Origin: Bacteroidaceae bacterium
GTDB taxonomy: Bacteria > Bacteroidota > Bacteroidia > Bacteroidales > Bacteroidaceae
NCBI GenBank assembly: GCA_017647975.1
Contig: JAGCJL010000076.1
Coordinates: 1-48,273, forward strand
Reading direction: 5' to 3'
Length of the DNA: 48,273 nucleotides
Shown: piece by piece, positions 9,489-18,825 of the stretch
Layout of the letters: every line of letters starts with the position of its first letter
How positions within the stretch are numbered: the first letter of the stretch is position 1
Notes under the pieces: model-generated
What the model was told of the DNA's origin: nothing
The model's database searches: none
The model's input: only the letters and a program-made list of their open reading frames with translations
Position numbers and translations under genes: made by a program

Positions 9489-10817
9489 ATGAATTCAAAC
9501 ATTAACGATTATCTAATAAAAAAAGGTGGGGAAATACTATCACATTTAGGTGTAAAGGAGAAATATATTGAAGAGGCTGAAACCACTATAATATTTGCAA
9601 TAATATTCATCATTGCATTTGCAATAATGGAGGCCGGTTACAGAATTCTCCATTTCATCATTAAAAAGATAGTACGCCACAAAGAATATCTTTTCCTTTC
9701 TCAAATGCTCAATGGGAAAAGATTGCGTGCCGTTACATCAATTATCTCACCTATCATAATGGATGTAATGATACAGTTGTTTTTTGATGACAGACAAACC
9801 TTATTGTATTACTCCGAAAGGGTTGTATGGATATATTTCATAGTATGTTTTGTTTCGGGAACAAATGCTATACTGAATGCCGTTGGCGATTCGGCCTTTA
9901 CAAACAGTAAGTACCACGACAGGCCTATAAAAGGATTTATCCAAATAAGCAAAATCGTTGTATATATTATCGCAACCATCATTATAATATCCATAATAAC
10001 CGACAAATCGCCGGTATATTTAATAGGTGGTTTAGGTGCATTCGCGGCAGTACTAATGCTTATAGCCAAAGACAGTATTATGGGCTTTGTAGGCGGTTTC
10101 CTCTTGCTTGAAAATGATATGATACGTCTTGGTGATTGGATTGAGATGCCCGGCACCAGCATCAACGGCAATGTTTTTGACATTTCACTCACCATTGTCA
10201 AAGTACGTAATTGGGACAATACCATTGCAACCATTCCGCCCTATACTCTTATAAATTCAAGTTTTATCAACTGGCGAGGTATGAACGAATGCGGTGGAAG
10301 ACGTATTGCACGAGGATACATTATTAAAATAGATAATATAAAACCATGCAACGAAGAACTGCTGGCAAAGCTAAAAAAAATGGATAAAGCACTTGCCGAG
10401 TATATCGACCGTAAAATAGAACAGGGAAAAAAGGGAAAAACCGCAAACACCTCCAACCCCGAAGGGCTTGTAAATGGTACAATAGATACCAATGCCGGAC
10501 TATTCCGTGCATACGCCGAGATGTACCTACAGCGACATCCTCTTATACGCAAGGATATGTTAATGATGGTACGTACACTCGCACCGGACGGCAACGGACT
10601 ACCCATACAATTCTACTGCTTCACTACAACAACTGATTGGAATGACTATGAAAGCATACAGGCCGAGATTATGGAACATTTCGCCTATGTAATGCCACAG
10701 TTTGAACTCTTTCCTTTCCAGAACTCCGGAGCAAGAGAAACTGTCATTAGCGGTTTGCTCGAGGGACAATATCCTATCGAACATATCGATGGACTGCCGT
10801 ACAAAACCATCAAATAG
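9489..10817 (+). CDS. MscS-family mechanosensitive channel, YbdG-like
   Basis: A 442-aa inner-membrane channel that would open on hypo-osmotic shock. Membrane helices are at about residues 30-55, 78-95, 115-133, 155-172 and the pore-lining region 175-205 (GGLGAFAAVLMLIAKDSIMGFVGG is cut here by me only in its outer parts). The MscS beta domain follows with LGDWIEMP and DNTIATIPPYTL. The sequence INWRGMNECGGRRIARG and the long C-terminal alpha/beta domain match the YbdG/mini-conductance branch more than small MscS. The lysine-rich stretch around residues 305-320 is probably a surface loop. It is monocistronic, divergent from the hotdog gene. Confidence 0.85.
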   Translation: MNSNINDYLIKKGGEILSHLGVKEKYIEEAETTIIFAIIFIIAFAIMEAGYRILHFIIKKIVRHKEYLFLSQMLNGKRLRAVTSIISPIIMDVMIQLFFDDRQTLLYYSERVVWIYFIVCFVSGTNAILNAVGDSAFTNSKYHDRPIKGFIQISKIVVYIIATIIIISIITDKSPVYLIGGLGAFAAVLMLIAKDSIMGFVGGFLLLENDMIRLGDWIEMPGTSINGNVFDISLTIVKVRNWDNTIATIPPYTLINSSFINWRGMNECGGRRIARGYIIKIDNIKPCNEELLAKLKKMDKALAEYIDRKIEQGKKGKTANTSNPEGLVNGTIDTNAGLFRAYAEMYLQRHPLIRKDMLMMVRTLAPDGNGLPIQFYCFTTTTDWNDYESIQAEIMEHFAYVMPQFELFPFQNSGARETVISGLLEGQYPIEHIDGLPYKTIK

Positions 10818-10947
10818 TACCACATTCTGGTCTTTTCTGCACACAAAAACAACAACCCCTTTTCAAAACAAAACTTTATTAACACTTTTTAAGCAAGCAT
10901 GGATAATCATCATAAAATAACGACACACCCATTTGTTCATTTTATAC

Positions 10948-10955
10948 TAATTTTG
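10948..10955 (+). promoter_or_regulatory. -7 box upstream of the SDR-ALDH pair
   Basis: A consensus TAATTTTG followed by C, 49 bases before the SDR start codon. No good -33 box is seen at the right distance. Confidence 0.4.
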
Positions 10956-11004
10956 CCGCCGTTTTAGAATAAAAAGTCTAAATATACATTAAAAATAGAA
11001 CATT

Positions 11005-11814
11005 ATGACCAAGATTAAAGGGAATTGTGTACTTATCACAGGTGGTGCTTCAGGCATTGGACGTATTATGGGACGTATTGCATTGGAAAAAGGAGCACGT
11101 CAACTTGTAATTTGGGATATCAATGAAACAAGCATTGCCACCACTGTTGAGGAATACAGCAGACTTGGCAATGTAAAAGGCTACAAAGTTGATGTTTCAA
11201 ACAGCAAAATGGTACACGAAATGGCCGAAAAGACCATAAAAGAGTGTGGAAACATAGATATCGTCATAAACAATGCCGGTATTGTAACCGACAACGACAC
11301 TTTTGACAAACAGAAAATTGCCAATATTGAACGTACCATGAATATCAATGCAACAGCTCCAATGATTGTTGCACGCGAGTTCTTACCGTCTATGATAGAA
11401 CGCAACCATGGACATATATGTAACATTGCTTCTGCTGCCGGCATGATTTCAAATCCTAAGATGTCGGTTTATGCAGCAAGCAAATGGGCTATGATAGGAT
11501 GGAGTGACAGTGTACGCATAGAACTAAAATATATGAAGAGTAAGGTACGTTTCAGCACCATTGCACCTTATTTTATAAATACAGGCATGTTCGATGGTGT
11601 GAAATCAAGAATATTCCCAATATTAAAACCGGAGCCCACATCACGCAAGATTATAAAAGCTATTGAGAAAAACAGAAATTTCAAAGGAATTCCTTTTGGC
11701 TATCATTTTATTCGTTTTTGCCAAGCTTTATTGCCTACATTGATTTTTGATTTTATCTTTGGCGAAGTTGTTGGCATATTCCATGTTATGGATAATTTTA
11801 CAGGACGAAAATAA
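11005..11814 (+). CDS. Short-chain dehydrogenase/reductase
   Basis: A 269-aa classical SDR oxidoreductase. The N-terminal Rossmann fold has the cofactor motif TGGASGIG (about 13-20) with Asp at the end of beta 2 (IWDIN), which favours NAD over NADP. NNAG follows at about 90, then the catalytic Ser in NIASAAG and YAASK (Tyr and Lys). The C-terminal hydrophobic segment after residue 235 resembles retinol-dehydrogenase-like or membrane-associated SDRs acting on lipid alcohols. An aldehyde dehydrogenase gene starts 7 bases after its stop, so the two probably oxidise an alcohol to an acid, or the reverse, in sequence. The substrate is unknown. Confidence 0.85.
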   Translation: MTKIKGNCVLITGGASGIGRIMGRIALEKGARQLVIWDINETSIATTVEEYSRLGNVKGYKVDVSNSKMVHEMAEKTIKECGNIDIVINNAGIVTDNDTFDKQKIANIERTMNINATAPMIVAREFLPSMIERNHGHICNIASAAGMISNPKMSVYAASKWAMIGWSDSVRIELKYMKSKVRFSTIAPYFINTGMFDGVKSRIFPILKPEPTSRKIIKAIEKNRNFKGIPFGYHFIRFCQALLPTLIFDFIFGEVVGIFHVMDNFTGRK

Positions 11815-11821
11815 AAAAACG

Positions 11822-13204
11822 ATGAAGATAGAAAATACGAATTTACAGGAGATTGAATCAATAATCAAAGAGCAGAAATCTTTCTTTGCAAGCAATCTCA
11901 CACTTGACATAAGCTTCCGCAAGGAGCAGCTAAAGAAACTTCTTAAAGCAATCAAGGAGTGGGAAAAGCCACTTTGCGAAGCCTTACTGATAGATCTCCA
12001 CAAATCATACGAAGAGGCTTTGATGACCGAGTTGAGTATTGTCACCGGCGAAATCAAGAACCACCTTGCACACTTAAAAAACTGGACAAGAAGCCACTGC
12101 AAAAGAACCCCGCTCAAAATGATGCCTTCACGCAGTCGCGTTGTGAGCGAGCCTCTTGGCAATGCTTTAATTATTTCACCATGGAACTACCCTGTACAGT
12201 TATTGCTTAATCCACTTGTGGGAGCAATATCGGCGGGATGTACTGCCATTCTGAAACCGTCGCCATATGTCCCAAATGTATCAAAGGTAATAGAGGAGAT
12301 GATTACCGCCACATTCGACAAGAAGTACATTGCCGTGGTACAAGGTAACAGAGATGTAAACAATGCATTGTTGGAAAAACGCTTTGACATCATATTCTTC
12401 ACCGGCAGTCCGGAACTTGGACGTAAAGTCATGAAAGCCGCAGCCGAGAACCTGACACCGGTAGTATTGGAACTTGGCGGTAAGAGCCCTTGTGTTGTAG
12501 ATGCCGAAGCCGACATCAAAATTGCAGCACGTCGCATTGCATGGGGTAAGACACTAAATGCAGGACAAACATGTATTGCACCAGACTACCTATTGATACA
12601 TAAGAGTCGCGAAACAGAGTTTGTTACAGAATTCAGCAAGGCCATAGAACGCCTACATGGTGAGGATTGCAGAAAGAGTCGCCATTTTGTACGTATGGTC
12701 TCGGACAAGGCTTTTGAACGCGTAAATGACTATCTCAAATGTGGAGAGATTGTTTTTGGAGGTAGAACAAACGCAAAAGAAAGATATATAGAACCGACAT
12801 TACTTGCCAATGTATCACCCGACTCACCCGTAATGCAAGAGGAGATATTCGGCCCGGTACTACCAATAGTAACATTTGAAACACGCGAGGAAGCCATCAC
12901 TTTCATCCGCAACAGAGAAAAGCCGCTTGCTTTATACTATTTTGGCAAAGTCAAAAATGGAAAAGAGTTTATACGCCTAACATCGGCTGGTGGTTCTTGT
13001 ATAAATGATTCCATAATGCACATTGCCAACGAGAACCTACCTTTTGGTGGCGTAGGTAATTCAGGTATGGGACATTATCATGGTAAGTTAAGTTTTGATG
13101 CTTTCTCACACCAACGTGCAGTAGTGACAACCACTACCCTATTAGACCTTCCTTTCCGTTACATGCCATATAAAATGTTCGGTCTTGTAAAGAAATTACT
13201 GTAA
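11822..13204 (+). CDS. Aldehyde dehydrogenase, class 3 type
   Basis: A 460-aa NAD(P)-dependent aldehyde dehydrogenase. I take the ATG at 11822 (MKIENTNLQEI), because an in-frame start at 11747 would overlap the SDR gene by 68 bases. Seen in order are ISPWNYPVQL, the nucleotide-binding FTGSPELGRKVM, the catalytic-base LELGGKSP, the nucleophile Cys in NAGQTCIAPDY, EEIFGPVLPI and the C-terminal PFGGVGNSGMG. The short length and missing N-terminal extension fit the ALDH3 group (fatty and aromatic aldehydes). It is coupled to the SDR gene. The C-terminus (FRYMPYKMFGLVKKLL) is hydrophobic and basic, as in membrane-attached ALDH3 enzymes. Confidence 0.9.
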   Translation: MKIENTNLQEIESIIKEQKSFFASNLTLDISFRKEQLKKLLKAIKEWEKPLCEALLIDLHKSYEEALMTELSIVTGEIKNHLAHLKNWTRSHCKRTPLKMMPSRSRVVSEPLGNALIISPWNYPVQLLLNPLVGAISAGCTAILKPSPYVPNVSKVIEEMITATFDKKYIAVVQGNRDVNNALLEKRFDIIFFTGSPELGRKVMKAAAENLTPVVLELGGKSPCVVDAEADIKIAARRIAWGKTLNAGQTCIAPDYLLIHKSRETEFVTEFSKAIERLHGEDCRKSRHFVRMVSDKAFERVNDYLKCGEIVFGGRTNAKERYIEPTLLANVSPDSPVMQEEIFGPVLPIVTFETREEAITFIRNREKPLALYYFGKVKNGKEFIRLTSAGGSCINDSIMHIANENLPFGGVGNSGMGHYHGKLSFDAFSHQRAVVTTTTLLDLPFRYMPYKMFGLVKKLL

Positions 13205-13265
13205 GGTAATATAATATTTTTTATAAAATTATCGGGTAAAAGGCTCGTTTTTGCAAAAAAAACAT

Positions 13266-13273
13266 TAAATTCG
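13266..13273 (+). promoter_or_regulatory. -7 box upstream of the BASS-acyltransferase-barrel operon
   Basis: TAAATTCG followed by C, of the TAnnTTCG form, 41 bases before the start codon of the transporter gene. A TTTG lies too close (12 bases) to serve as -33. Confidence 0.35.
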
Positions 13274-13314
13274 CACAAATTCAGGCTTTTAAAGCCATAA
13301 AAAAAATCTATTAT

Positions 13315-14289
13315 ATGAAAGAATATTTACTTAGTCTTGACACACTAAACATCAATCTTGGTTCAAACGAGATGGTGCTTGTAAACTTCATTCTTGCATT
13401 CGTCATGTTCGGCGTGGCGTTGAGTATTAGAACATCTACATTGAAAAGTATTTTCAAGAAACCAACTGCTGTAATTATTGGATTGATACTGCAATGGGTT
13501 GCATTGCCGGCATTGACATGTCTGGTGGCAATAGCCTTGAACCCAATCATTACTCCAATGGTAGCTATTGGAATGATTCTTGTTGCATCATGCCCCGGAG
13601 GTAATATATCAAACTTCCTTTCGTCATATTCAAAGGGCAATATAGAGCTTTCGGTTTCATTGACAGCTATAACAACATTGTTTGCATCAATTGTCACCCC
13701 ATTGAACTTCTGGTTTTGGGGAGCACACTATTTCCGTTTTGCAGAGATAAGAAACGATGTTCCCACATTGGAAATTCCGTTTACAGATGTGCTATTGCAG
13801 ATTATCCTTATTTTAGGATTCCCAATCGTTATGGGTATGGTAGTATCACATTTCTTCCCAAGAATTGCAAAGAAAATCACAAAGATTACACAAGTGCTGT
13901 CAATACTATTCTTCATTGGAATGGTTATTGTATCAATGACACAGGTACTCAGTGGTTTTGAACAGCGTTGGGAGGTTTACGCAGCCATTCTATGCGGTCT
14001 AATTGTTGTGGTTATACATAACGCAATTGCACTGGGTACAGGATTCTTCGGCGGTAAGGCTGCCGGTTTGCCAAACAAGGATTGCAAAACTTTGAGCATT
14101 GAGGTTGGTATCCAGAATTCAGGTCTGGCACTTGCATTGCTCTTTAATCCAACCATATTCTCTCCCGACGTATGGGGAAGCAACGGTGGTATGGTCATCG
14201 TTGCAGCTCTCTGGGGTATATGGCATATTATTTCTGGACTGACAATATCCACAATATATCGTCATCGTGCAAACAAAAAACAAGCATAA
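13315..14289 (+). CDS. Bile acid:sodium symporter (BASS) family transporter
   Basis: A 324-aa integral membrane protein with about nine or ten helices. It has the BASS/SBF signatures: FVMFGVALSI in an early helix, the unwound-helix motif ASCPGGNISNFLSSYSKGNIELSVSL, and IEVGIQNSGLALAL in the second repeat. Family members move organic anions such as bile acids, pantoate or keto acids with sodium. Specificity cannot be read from sequence, so a bile acid role should not be assumed. The acyltransferase gene starts 4 bases after its stop, which makes these two and the following barrel gene one operon. Confidence 0.88.
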   Translation: MKEYLLSLDTLNINLGSNEMVLVNFILAFVMFGVALSIRTSTLKSIFKKPTAVIIGLILQWVALPALTCLVAIALNPIITPMVAIGMILVASCPGGNISNFLSSYSKGNIELSVSLTAITTLFASIVTPLNFWFWGAHYFRFAEIRNDVPTLEIPFTDVLLQIILILGFPIVMGMVVSHFFPRIAKKITKITQVLSILFFIGMVIVSMTQVLSGFEQRWEVYAAILCGLIVVVIHNAIALGTGFFGGKAAGLPNKDCKTLSIEVGIQNSGLALALLFNPTIFSPDVWGSNGGMVIVAALWGIWHIISGLTISTIYRHRANKKQA

Positions 14290-14293
14290 AAGC

Positions 14294-15613
14294 ATGGGTA
14301 AAGAAAAAAAAATACAAGATAGCAGTTCTTGGTACAGTTTCCTGCGTAACATTGTTGATATCAATCTAAGATTGTCATATCGTAACCTTAGATACATTGG
14401 TACAGAACGTATTCCTAAGGATGGTGCTGTGATATTTGCACCTAATCACACCGGAACTCTTATGGATGCTTTGGTTATACTTGCCATGAACCGCAAGCCA
14501 AAGGTTTTCATTGCACGTGCCGACATCTTTAAGAAGCCAATGCTTGCAAAAATGTTCAAATTCTTCAAGATTATGCCTATCATGCGTATGCGTGACGGTT
14601 TTGAAGAGGTTAAAAAGAACAATAAGACAATTGAAACAGCTGTTGATGTTTTAAAGGACAGAGTTCCTTTGTGCATTTTCCCCGAAGGTACACACCAGAC
14701 AAAACACTCGCTATTACCACTTTCAAAAGGTATATTCCGCATTGCCTTGCAGGCAAAGGAACTGATGCCCGACACACCTCTCTATATTGTTCCTATGGGA
14801 ATAAGATACGGTAGTTTCTTCCGTTTCAGGGCATCGGCACGTGTGATAATAGGTAATCCCATAAACGTAGGTGAATTTATTGCACAAAATGAGGACAAGA
14901 CACCTCAAGAGTTGATGAATATAATGAAGAAGGCTCTTGAAGAGCGTATGAAAGAGAGCATCTTCTACATTCCTAACAATGAGGACTATAATGCCATTAA
15001 GGAGATTTGTGCAACAGTATCCGAAACACAGATCAAGAACCTTGACAAGAAGGCGAGAAAAGATAAGGCTGTGCTGACTAATGTAAACAATATGGCTGTA
15101 AAGCATATTGAAAAGCTAAAAGAGACAGACCCTGACGCTGCTGATAAAATTATAGCATTAGCAAACGAGGCATACGAAATACGCAAGAAAAAAGGTATAA
15201 GCCTTAAATCAGTAGCACAGCAATCTAATTTGCTACAGATTATCCTGAAACTTTTATTATTGGCAGTAACACTTCCCTACACACTGCTTGCCTCAATATT
15301 CGTATTGCCGGTAACAGTTCTTGGTAATGCCATTTGTAAGAAATTCAAAGATAAAGCATTCTACAATTCGGTACGTTATCTCATGAATCTTTTGTTATGG
15401 CCTTTATTGATAATTGTATATACAATAGTAGCATTTGTCAACATGCCATACCTTTGGGCTTTGGTAGCAGTATTGGCAATACTGCCTGCACCAATAATTG
15501 CTCATGAGATTTACCGATATACACGTCTTATCGTATCAGACTTTGAATTGCTTTTCAGCAAAAGACTTAGAGTGAGATACAAGGAGATTGTAAAGATTTT
15601 CTTTAACAAATAA
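14294..15613 (+). CDS. Lysophospholipid acyltransferase family protein (PlsC-like) with C-terminal membrane helices
   Basis: A 439-aa acyltransferase. The start is the ATG at 14294 (MGKEKKIQDSSSW), since an earlier in-frame start would overlap the transporter gene. The catalytic motif is NHTGTLMDAL. His and Asp are separated by five residues, as in the LPLAT subgroup I recall with HX5D, rather than the classical HX4D. The second motif is FPEGTHQTKHSLLPLSKG. The domain ends near residue 230. A coiled, charged linker (about 230-310) and three or four membrane helices (315-410) follow. The architecture fits a glycerolipid acyltransferase. Its position between a transporter and an outer-membrane barrel suggests a role in envelope lipid. 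Confidence 0.82.
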   Translation: MGKEKKIQDSSSWYSFLRNIVDINLRLSYRNLRYIGTERIPKDGAVIFAPNHTGTLMDALVILAMNRKPKVFIARADIFKKPMLAKMFKFFKIMPIMRMRDGFEEVKKNNKTIETAVDVLKDRVPLCIFPEGTHQTKHSLLPLSKGIFRIALQAKELMPDTPLYIVPMGIRYGSFFRFRASARVIIGNPINVGEFIAQNEDKTPQELMNIMKKALEERMKESIFYIPNNEDYNAIKEICATVSETQIKNLDKKARKDKAVLTNVNNMAVKHIEKLKETDPDAADKIIALANEAYEIRKKKGISLKSVAQQSNLLQIILKLLLLAVTLPYTLLASIFVLPVTVLGNAICKKFKDKAFYNSVRYLMNLLLWPLLIIVYTIVAFVNMPYLWALVAVLAILPAPIIAHEIYRYTRLIVSDFELLFSKRLRVRYKEIVKIFFNK

Positions 15614-15620
15614 AATTATT

Positions 15621-17048
15621 ATGAAAAAACATATATTTATTTTAATATCTCTATTATTGCTATTCACACCTCTTTTTGCACAAAAAGATACTATAAAAAC
15701 AACTGAAACCGGCAAAAAGGAGATAGTAAAGAAAGGATTTAATTTCGGTCCATTACCTGTTGTCGCTTTTGATGCCGATAAAGGTTTTCAAGCCGGTGCA
15801 TTGCTTAACATATTTGATTTTGGCGACGGTAGTGAATACCCAAACACACGTCAAAAACTATATTTGGAGGCATCATTCTTTACAAAAGGTTCACAGCTTT
15901 TTGTCATCAACTACGATAACAAGTTCTTGATTCCCGGAGTACGCTGGTCTTCATCGGCAATGTTAGCCAACGATAAGGCTATGGACTTCTACGGTTTCAA
16001 CGGTTACCTATCCTACTATGACCATGAAAGAATTGCACTAGGTAAAGACAAGCAGAACCTTGACAACTACATATACAGTCCAAAGTATCGTGTAAACCGC
16101 CTTACATTCCTATTCAAGACTGATTTCACAGGTAATATTTGGAAAAACAAACTATTTTGGGAAGCAGGATATCACCTGAATTATATCAAACAAGGATACA
16201 ACAACCAACAAGCACTGAATCTTGACAAAATAAACAAGAACAAGGATGAAAATAAAATGTATCCTGCAAACGAGCCTACAATCTTTGACCTTTATCGCCA
16301 ATGGGGAATTATCTCTAATGACGAGGCATGGGGAGGCTTGAACAGTGCCGTGCGTTTCGGATTATTGTTCGACACACGTGACAAGGAGGGAGCACCTTCA
16401 AGAGGTATCTGGGCCGAGGCACACGTAAGTCTTGCACCAAAATGGTTGGGAACAAGCAACCCTAATTACCGTTACTCAGCCACATTCCGCCACTATGTTC
16501 CCATTGTAAAGAACGACATCCTAACATTCGCATACCGTCTTAACTACGAAGGAACTTTTGGCAATAGTGCCCCCTACTACATGTTGCCTTTCATAACAGT
16601 TATGGGAGCGAACTACGATCGTGACGGTATGGGTGGATACCGCACTGTACGTGGCATCATGCGTAATCGAGTTCAAGGTCTTGACATGGCAACATATAAT
16701 ATCGAGTTGAGATGGCGTTTCGTAAACTTTGCACTCTGGAAGCAGAACATAGCATTCGGTCTAAGTGCGTTCAGCGACGGTACAATGGTAACAAGAAACT
16801 ACGATATGTCGTTCCGTGGCAAAGAGGAATACCGCAATGCCTATAATAAATACATGGAACTTTCCGGTAACCGCAAAACCGACCGCCCCCACATTACAGT
16901 TGGTGCAGGTCTGCGTTTTATCATGAACCAGAACTTCATTGTAGCATTTGAATATGGTTTGCCAGTAAGTAAGTTCAGTAAAGATTCATTGATAAAGAAC
17001 CAGGACGGCAACGGTGCATTCTACATCAATACAGGTTATTTGTTCTAA
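15621..17048 (+). CDS. Outer-membrane beta-barrel protein, BamA/TamA C-terminal type
   Basis: A 475-aa secreted protein with a signal peptide (MKKHIFILISLLLLFTPLFA, cleaved before QKD). Aromatic-rich beta strands run to the end, which closes with the strand NGAFYINTGYLF and a terminal Phe, a classic BAM recognition signal. Segments such as FGLLFDTRDKEGAPSRGIWAEAHV and YRTVRGIMRNRVQG resemble the Omp85 surface-antigen barrel, including the region around the VRGF-type loop. No POTRA domains precede it, so it is a barrel-only member. It starts 7 bases after the acyltransferase gene. The cargo or function is unknown. Confidence 0.75.
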   Translation: MKKHIFILISLLLLFTPLFAQKDTIKTTETGKKEIVKKGFNFGPLPVVAFDADKGFQAGALLNIFDFGDGSEYPNTRQKLYLEASFFTKGSQLFVINYDNKFLIPGVRWSSSAMLANDKAMDFYGFNGYLSYYDHERIALGKDKQNLDNYIYSPKYRVNRLTFLFKTDFTGNIWKNKLFWEAGYHLNYIKQGYNNQQALNLDKINKNKDENKMYPANEPTIFDLYRQWGIISNDEAWGGLNSAVRFGLLFDTRDKEGAPSRGIWAEAHVSLAPKWLGTSNPNYRYSATFRHYVPIVKNDILTFAYRLNYEGTFGNSAPYYMLPFITVMGANYDRDGMGGYRTVRGIMRNRVQGLDMATYNIELRWRFVNFALWKQNIAFGLSAFSDGTMVTRNYDMSFRGKEEYRNAYNKYMELSGNRKTDRPHITVGAGLRFIMNQNFIVAFEYGLPVSKFSKDSLIKNQDGNGAFYINTGYLF

Positions 17049-17065
17049 AAAATACAGCACAAAAG

Positions 17066-17095
17066 AAAATGAGCTTCACATGTGAAGCTCATTTT
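17066..17095. terminator. Bidirectional palindromic terminator
   Basis: A 15-bp inverted repeat (17066-17080 with 17081-17095) centred on catg, with flanking A and T runs. It lies between the convergent barrel gene and dnaB. Confidence 0.85.
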
Positions 17096-17100
17096 TTATA

Positions 17101-18681
17101 TTAGAACGGCATTGGGTCTCCTCCCGGACCCAAATTGGGTGGCATGGACTCACCACGCAAATAATCGGGAAGATCGGGTACTGCATCCGGTTCAAACGGT
17201 GCAGCCATATTCATTTTAGAGCCACGCATTACAGGCATATCTCCCGGAGGTGGATCCAAAGCTTCATCATCAAGATTCATAAAACGTGCATACTCTTTAC
17301 GGAACAACAAAGGAATATTGTCAAGTCCACCATTACGATGCTTTGCAATAATAATTTCCGCCTTACCACGCCAATCGAAGTCTCCGTCCTTGTAAATATG
17401 GAAATACTCAGGACGGTTAACGAACATTACAATATCGGCATCCTGCTCTATGGCTCCCGATTCACGAAGATCACTTAACTGCGGACGCTTACCCTCAATA
17501 CCTTCACGACCTTCAACATTACGGTTCAACTGACTAAGTGCCATAATTGGAATATTCAACTCCTTGGCAAGACCTTTCAAAGCACGTGAAATGGTACTGA
17601 TTTCCTCTTGACGGTTACCCTTTCCGGTATTGGCTGTCATAAGTTGCAAATAGTCAATAAAAATCATCTTCACACCATGTTCACGCACCATACGACGTGC
17701 CTTTGAACGTAGCTCAAAAACCGATAGCTGTGGGGTGTCATCAATGTAAAGAGGAGCATTTTCAAGAGCCACGATCTTGCTGTCAAGCTGCCCCCACTCA
17801 TATTTCTCAAGCTGACCGCTACGAATCTTATCACCGGGTATCTGACACACATTACAGATAAGACGCTGTACAAGCTGTACATTACCCATCTCAAGAGAGA
17901 ACATACCGCAGGGAATACCTTGGTCTATAGCCATGTTACGTACAAGAGAGAGAGCAAACGCTGTCTTACCCATTGCTGGACGTGCGGCAAGGATAATAAG
18001 GTCTGTTGGTTGCCAACCTGCAAGTATCTTATCAAGTCTGTGATAACCTGTACTCAAGCCACTGATACCGCTTGTATTCTTTGACGCTGTCTGAATCTGT
18101 TGATACGCCTGCTTGATAACCGGATTTATTTGAGTATAATCCTTTTGCATGTTATGGCGTGAAATCTCAAAAAGTTCCGATTCGGCCTGTTGCATCAACT
18201 CCTGCACATCTTGTGTCTCGTCAAAAGCCTGTACCTGTGTCTTGCTTGTAAATTTTATAAGATCACGTGCCAATTTCTTTTGAGCAATAATATTGGCATG
18301 ATATTCTATGTTTACCGAAGAAACAACCTTGCTTGTCAACTGTGCTATATATACAGGACCTCCAACCTCTTCGAGTGTACCCATGCTACGCATATACTCC
18401 GAAACGGTAAGTATATCTATAGGACGGTCACTCAAGTCCATCTGCTGTATTGCCTCAAACAATAGCTGATTACGTTTATCATAAAACGATTCGGGTTTTA
18501 ACATTCCACCCAAACGGCCTATAGCATCGCTATCAATCATCAATGCACCAAGCACAGCTTCTTCAATATCAAGAGCCTGAGGTTGCACATGACCGTAGTC
18601 ACTTAATTTAGGCACAGCAACAGCAGCTGCCTGACGTCGTGTTGTTTTTCTTTTTGGAGTACTATTCTCTTCCATTTTCAT
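17101..18681 (-). CDS. dnaB: Replicative DNA helicase DnaB
   Basis: A 526-aa hexameric helicase that unwinds DNA at the replication fork. The N-terminal domain (about 30-135) has LDIEEAVLGALMID and the RPIDILTV segment. The RecA-like domain has Walker A ARPAMGKTAFAL, the SLEMGNVQLVQR motif, Walker B MIFIDYLQLM and the ISRALKGLAKELN and SDLRESGAIEQDADIV motifs. A basic N-terminal tail (KRKTTRRQ) and a proline/glycine-rich C-terminal tail (about 490-526) are typical of Bacteroidales. The ATG at 18675 is a possible alternative start, two codons in. No intein is present. The gene is divergent from ispE. Confidence 0.96.
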   Translation of the reverse strand: MKMEENSTPKRKTTRRQAAAVAVPKLSDYGHVQPQALDIEEAVLGALMIDSDAIGRLGGMLKPESFYDKRNQLLFEAIQQMDLSDRPIDILTVSEYMRSMGTLEEVGGPVYIAQLTSKVVSSVNIEYHANIIAQKKLARDLIKFTSKTQVQAFDETQDVQELMQQAESELFEISRHNMQKDYTQINPVIKQAYQQIQTASKNTSGISGLSTGYHRLDKILAGWQPTDLIILAARPAMGKTAFALSLVRNMAIDQGIPCGMFSLEMGNVQLVQRLICNVCQIPGDKIRSGQLEKYEWGQLDSKIVALENAPLYIDDTPQLSVFELRSKARRMVREHGVKMIFIDYLQLMTANTGKGNRQEEISTISRALKGLAKELNIPIMALSQLNRNVEGREGIEGKRPQLSDLRESGAIEQDADIVMFVNRPEYFHIYKDGDFDWRGKAEIIIAKHRNGGLDNIPLLFRKEYARFMNLDDEALDPPPGDMPVMRGSKMNMAAPFEPDAVPDLPDYLRGESMPPNLGPGGDPMPF

Positions 18682-18698
18682 CTATTTATTTCCGGATG

Positions 18699-18706
18699 CG
18701 AAGATA
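18699..18706 (-). promoter_or_regulatory. -7 box of dnaB
   Basis: TATCTTCG followed by C on the minus strand, 18 bases before the dnaB ATG. It has the same TTCG variant as the ispE box on the other strand. No clear -33. Confidence 0.45.
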
Positions 18707-18791
18707 CAATCATTTAATAAAACTGAGATCAATAACAATAAAGCTTTTTCAACAAAAAACAACAAGTTATTAACTATTGTGTTTTTTTTCG

Positions 18792-18799
18792 TATCTTCG
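18792..18799 (+). promoter_or_regulatory. -7 box of ispE
   Basis: TATCTTCG followed by C, 26 bases before the ispE ATG, mirroring the dnaB box. A TTAT at 18767-18770 is a weak -33 candidate at 21 bases. Confidence 0.45.
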
Positions 18800-18825
18800 C
18801 TGAGAATAATAAAACAGCTATTTTA

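Noticed and set aside
11747-11821. Upstream start for the aldehyde dehydrogenase
   Set aside because: It would overlap the SDR gene by 68 bases and add 25 residues outside the family alignment.
13315-14289. Naming the BASS protein as a bile acid importer
   Set aside because: The family has many substrates, and no bile-acid genes are nearby.
14267-14293. Upstream start for the acyltransferase
   Set aside because: It overlaps the transporter gene and adds a lysine-rich stretch not seen in the family; the ATG at 14294 follows the stop by 4 bases.
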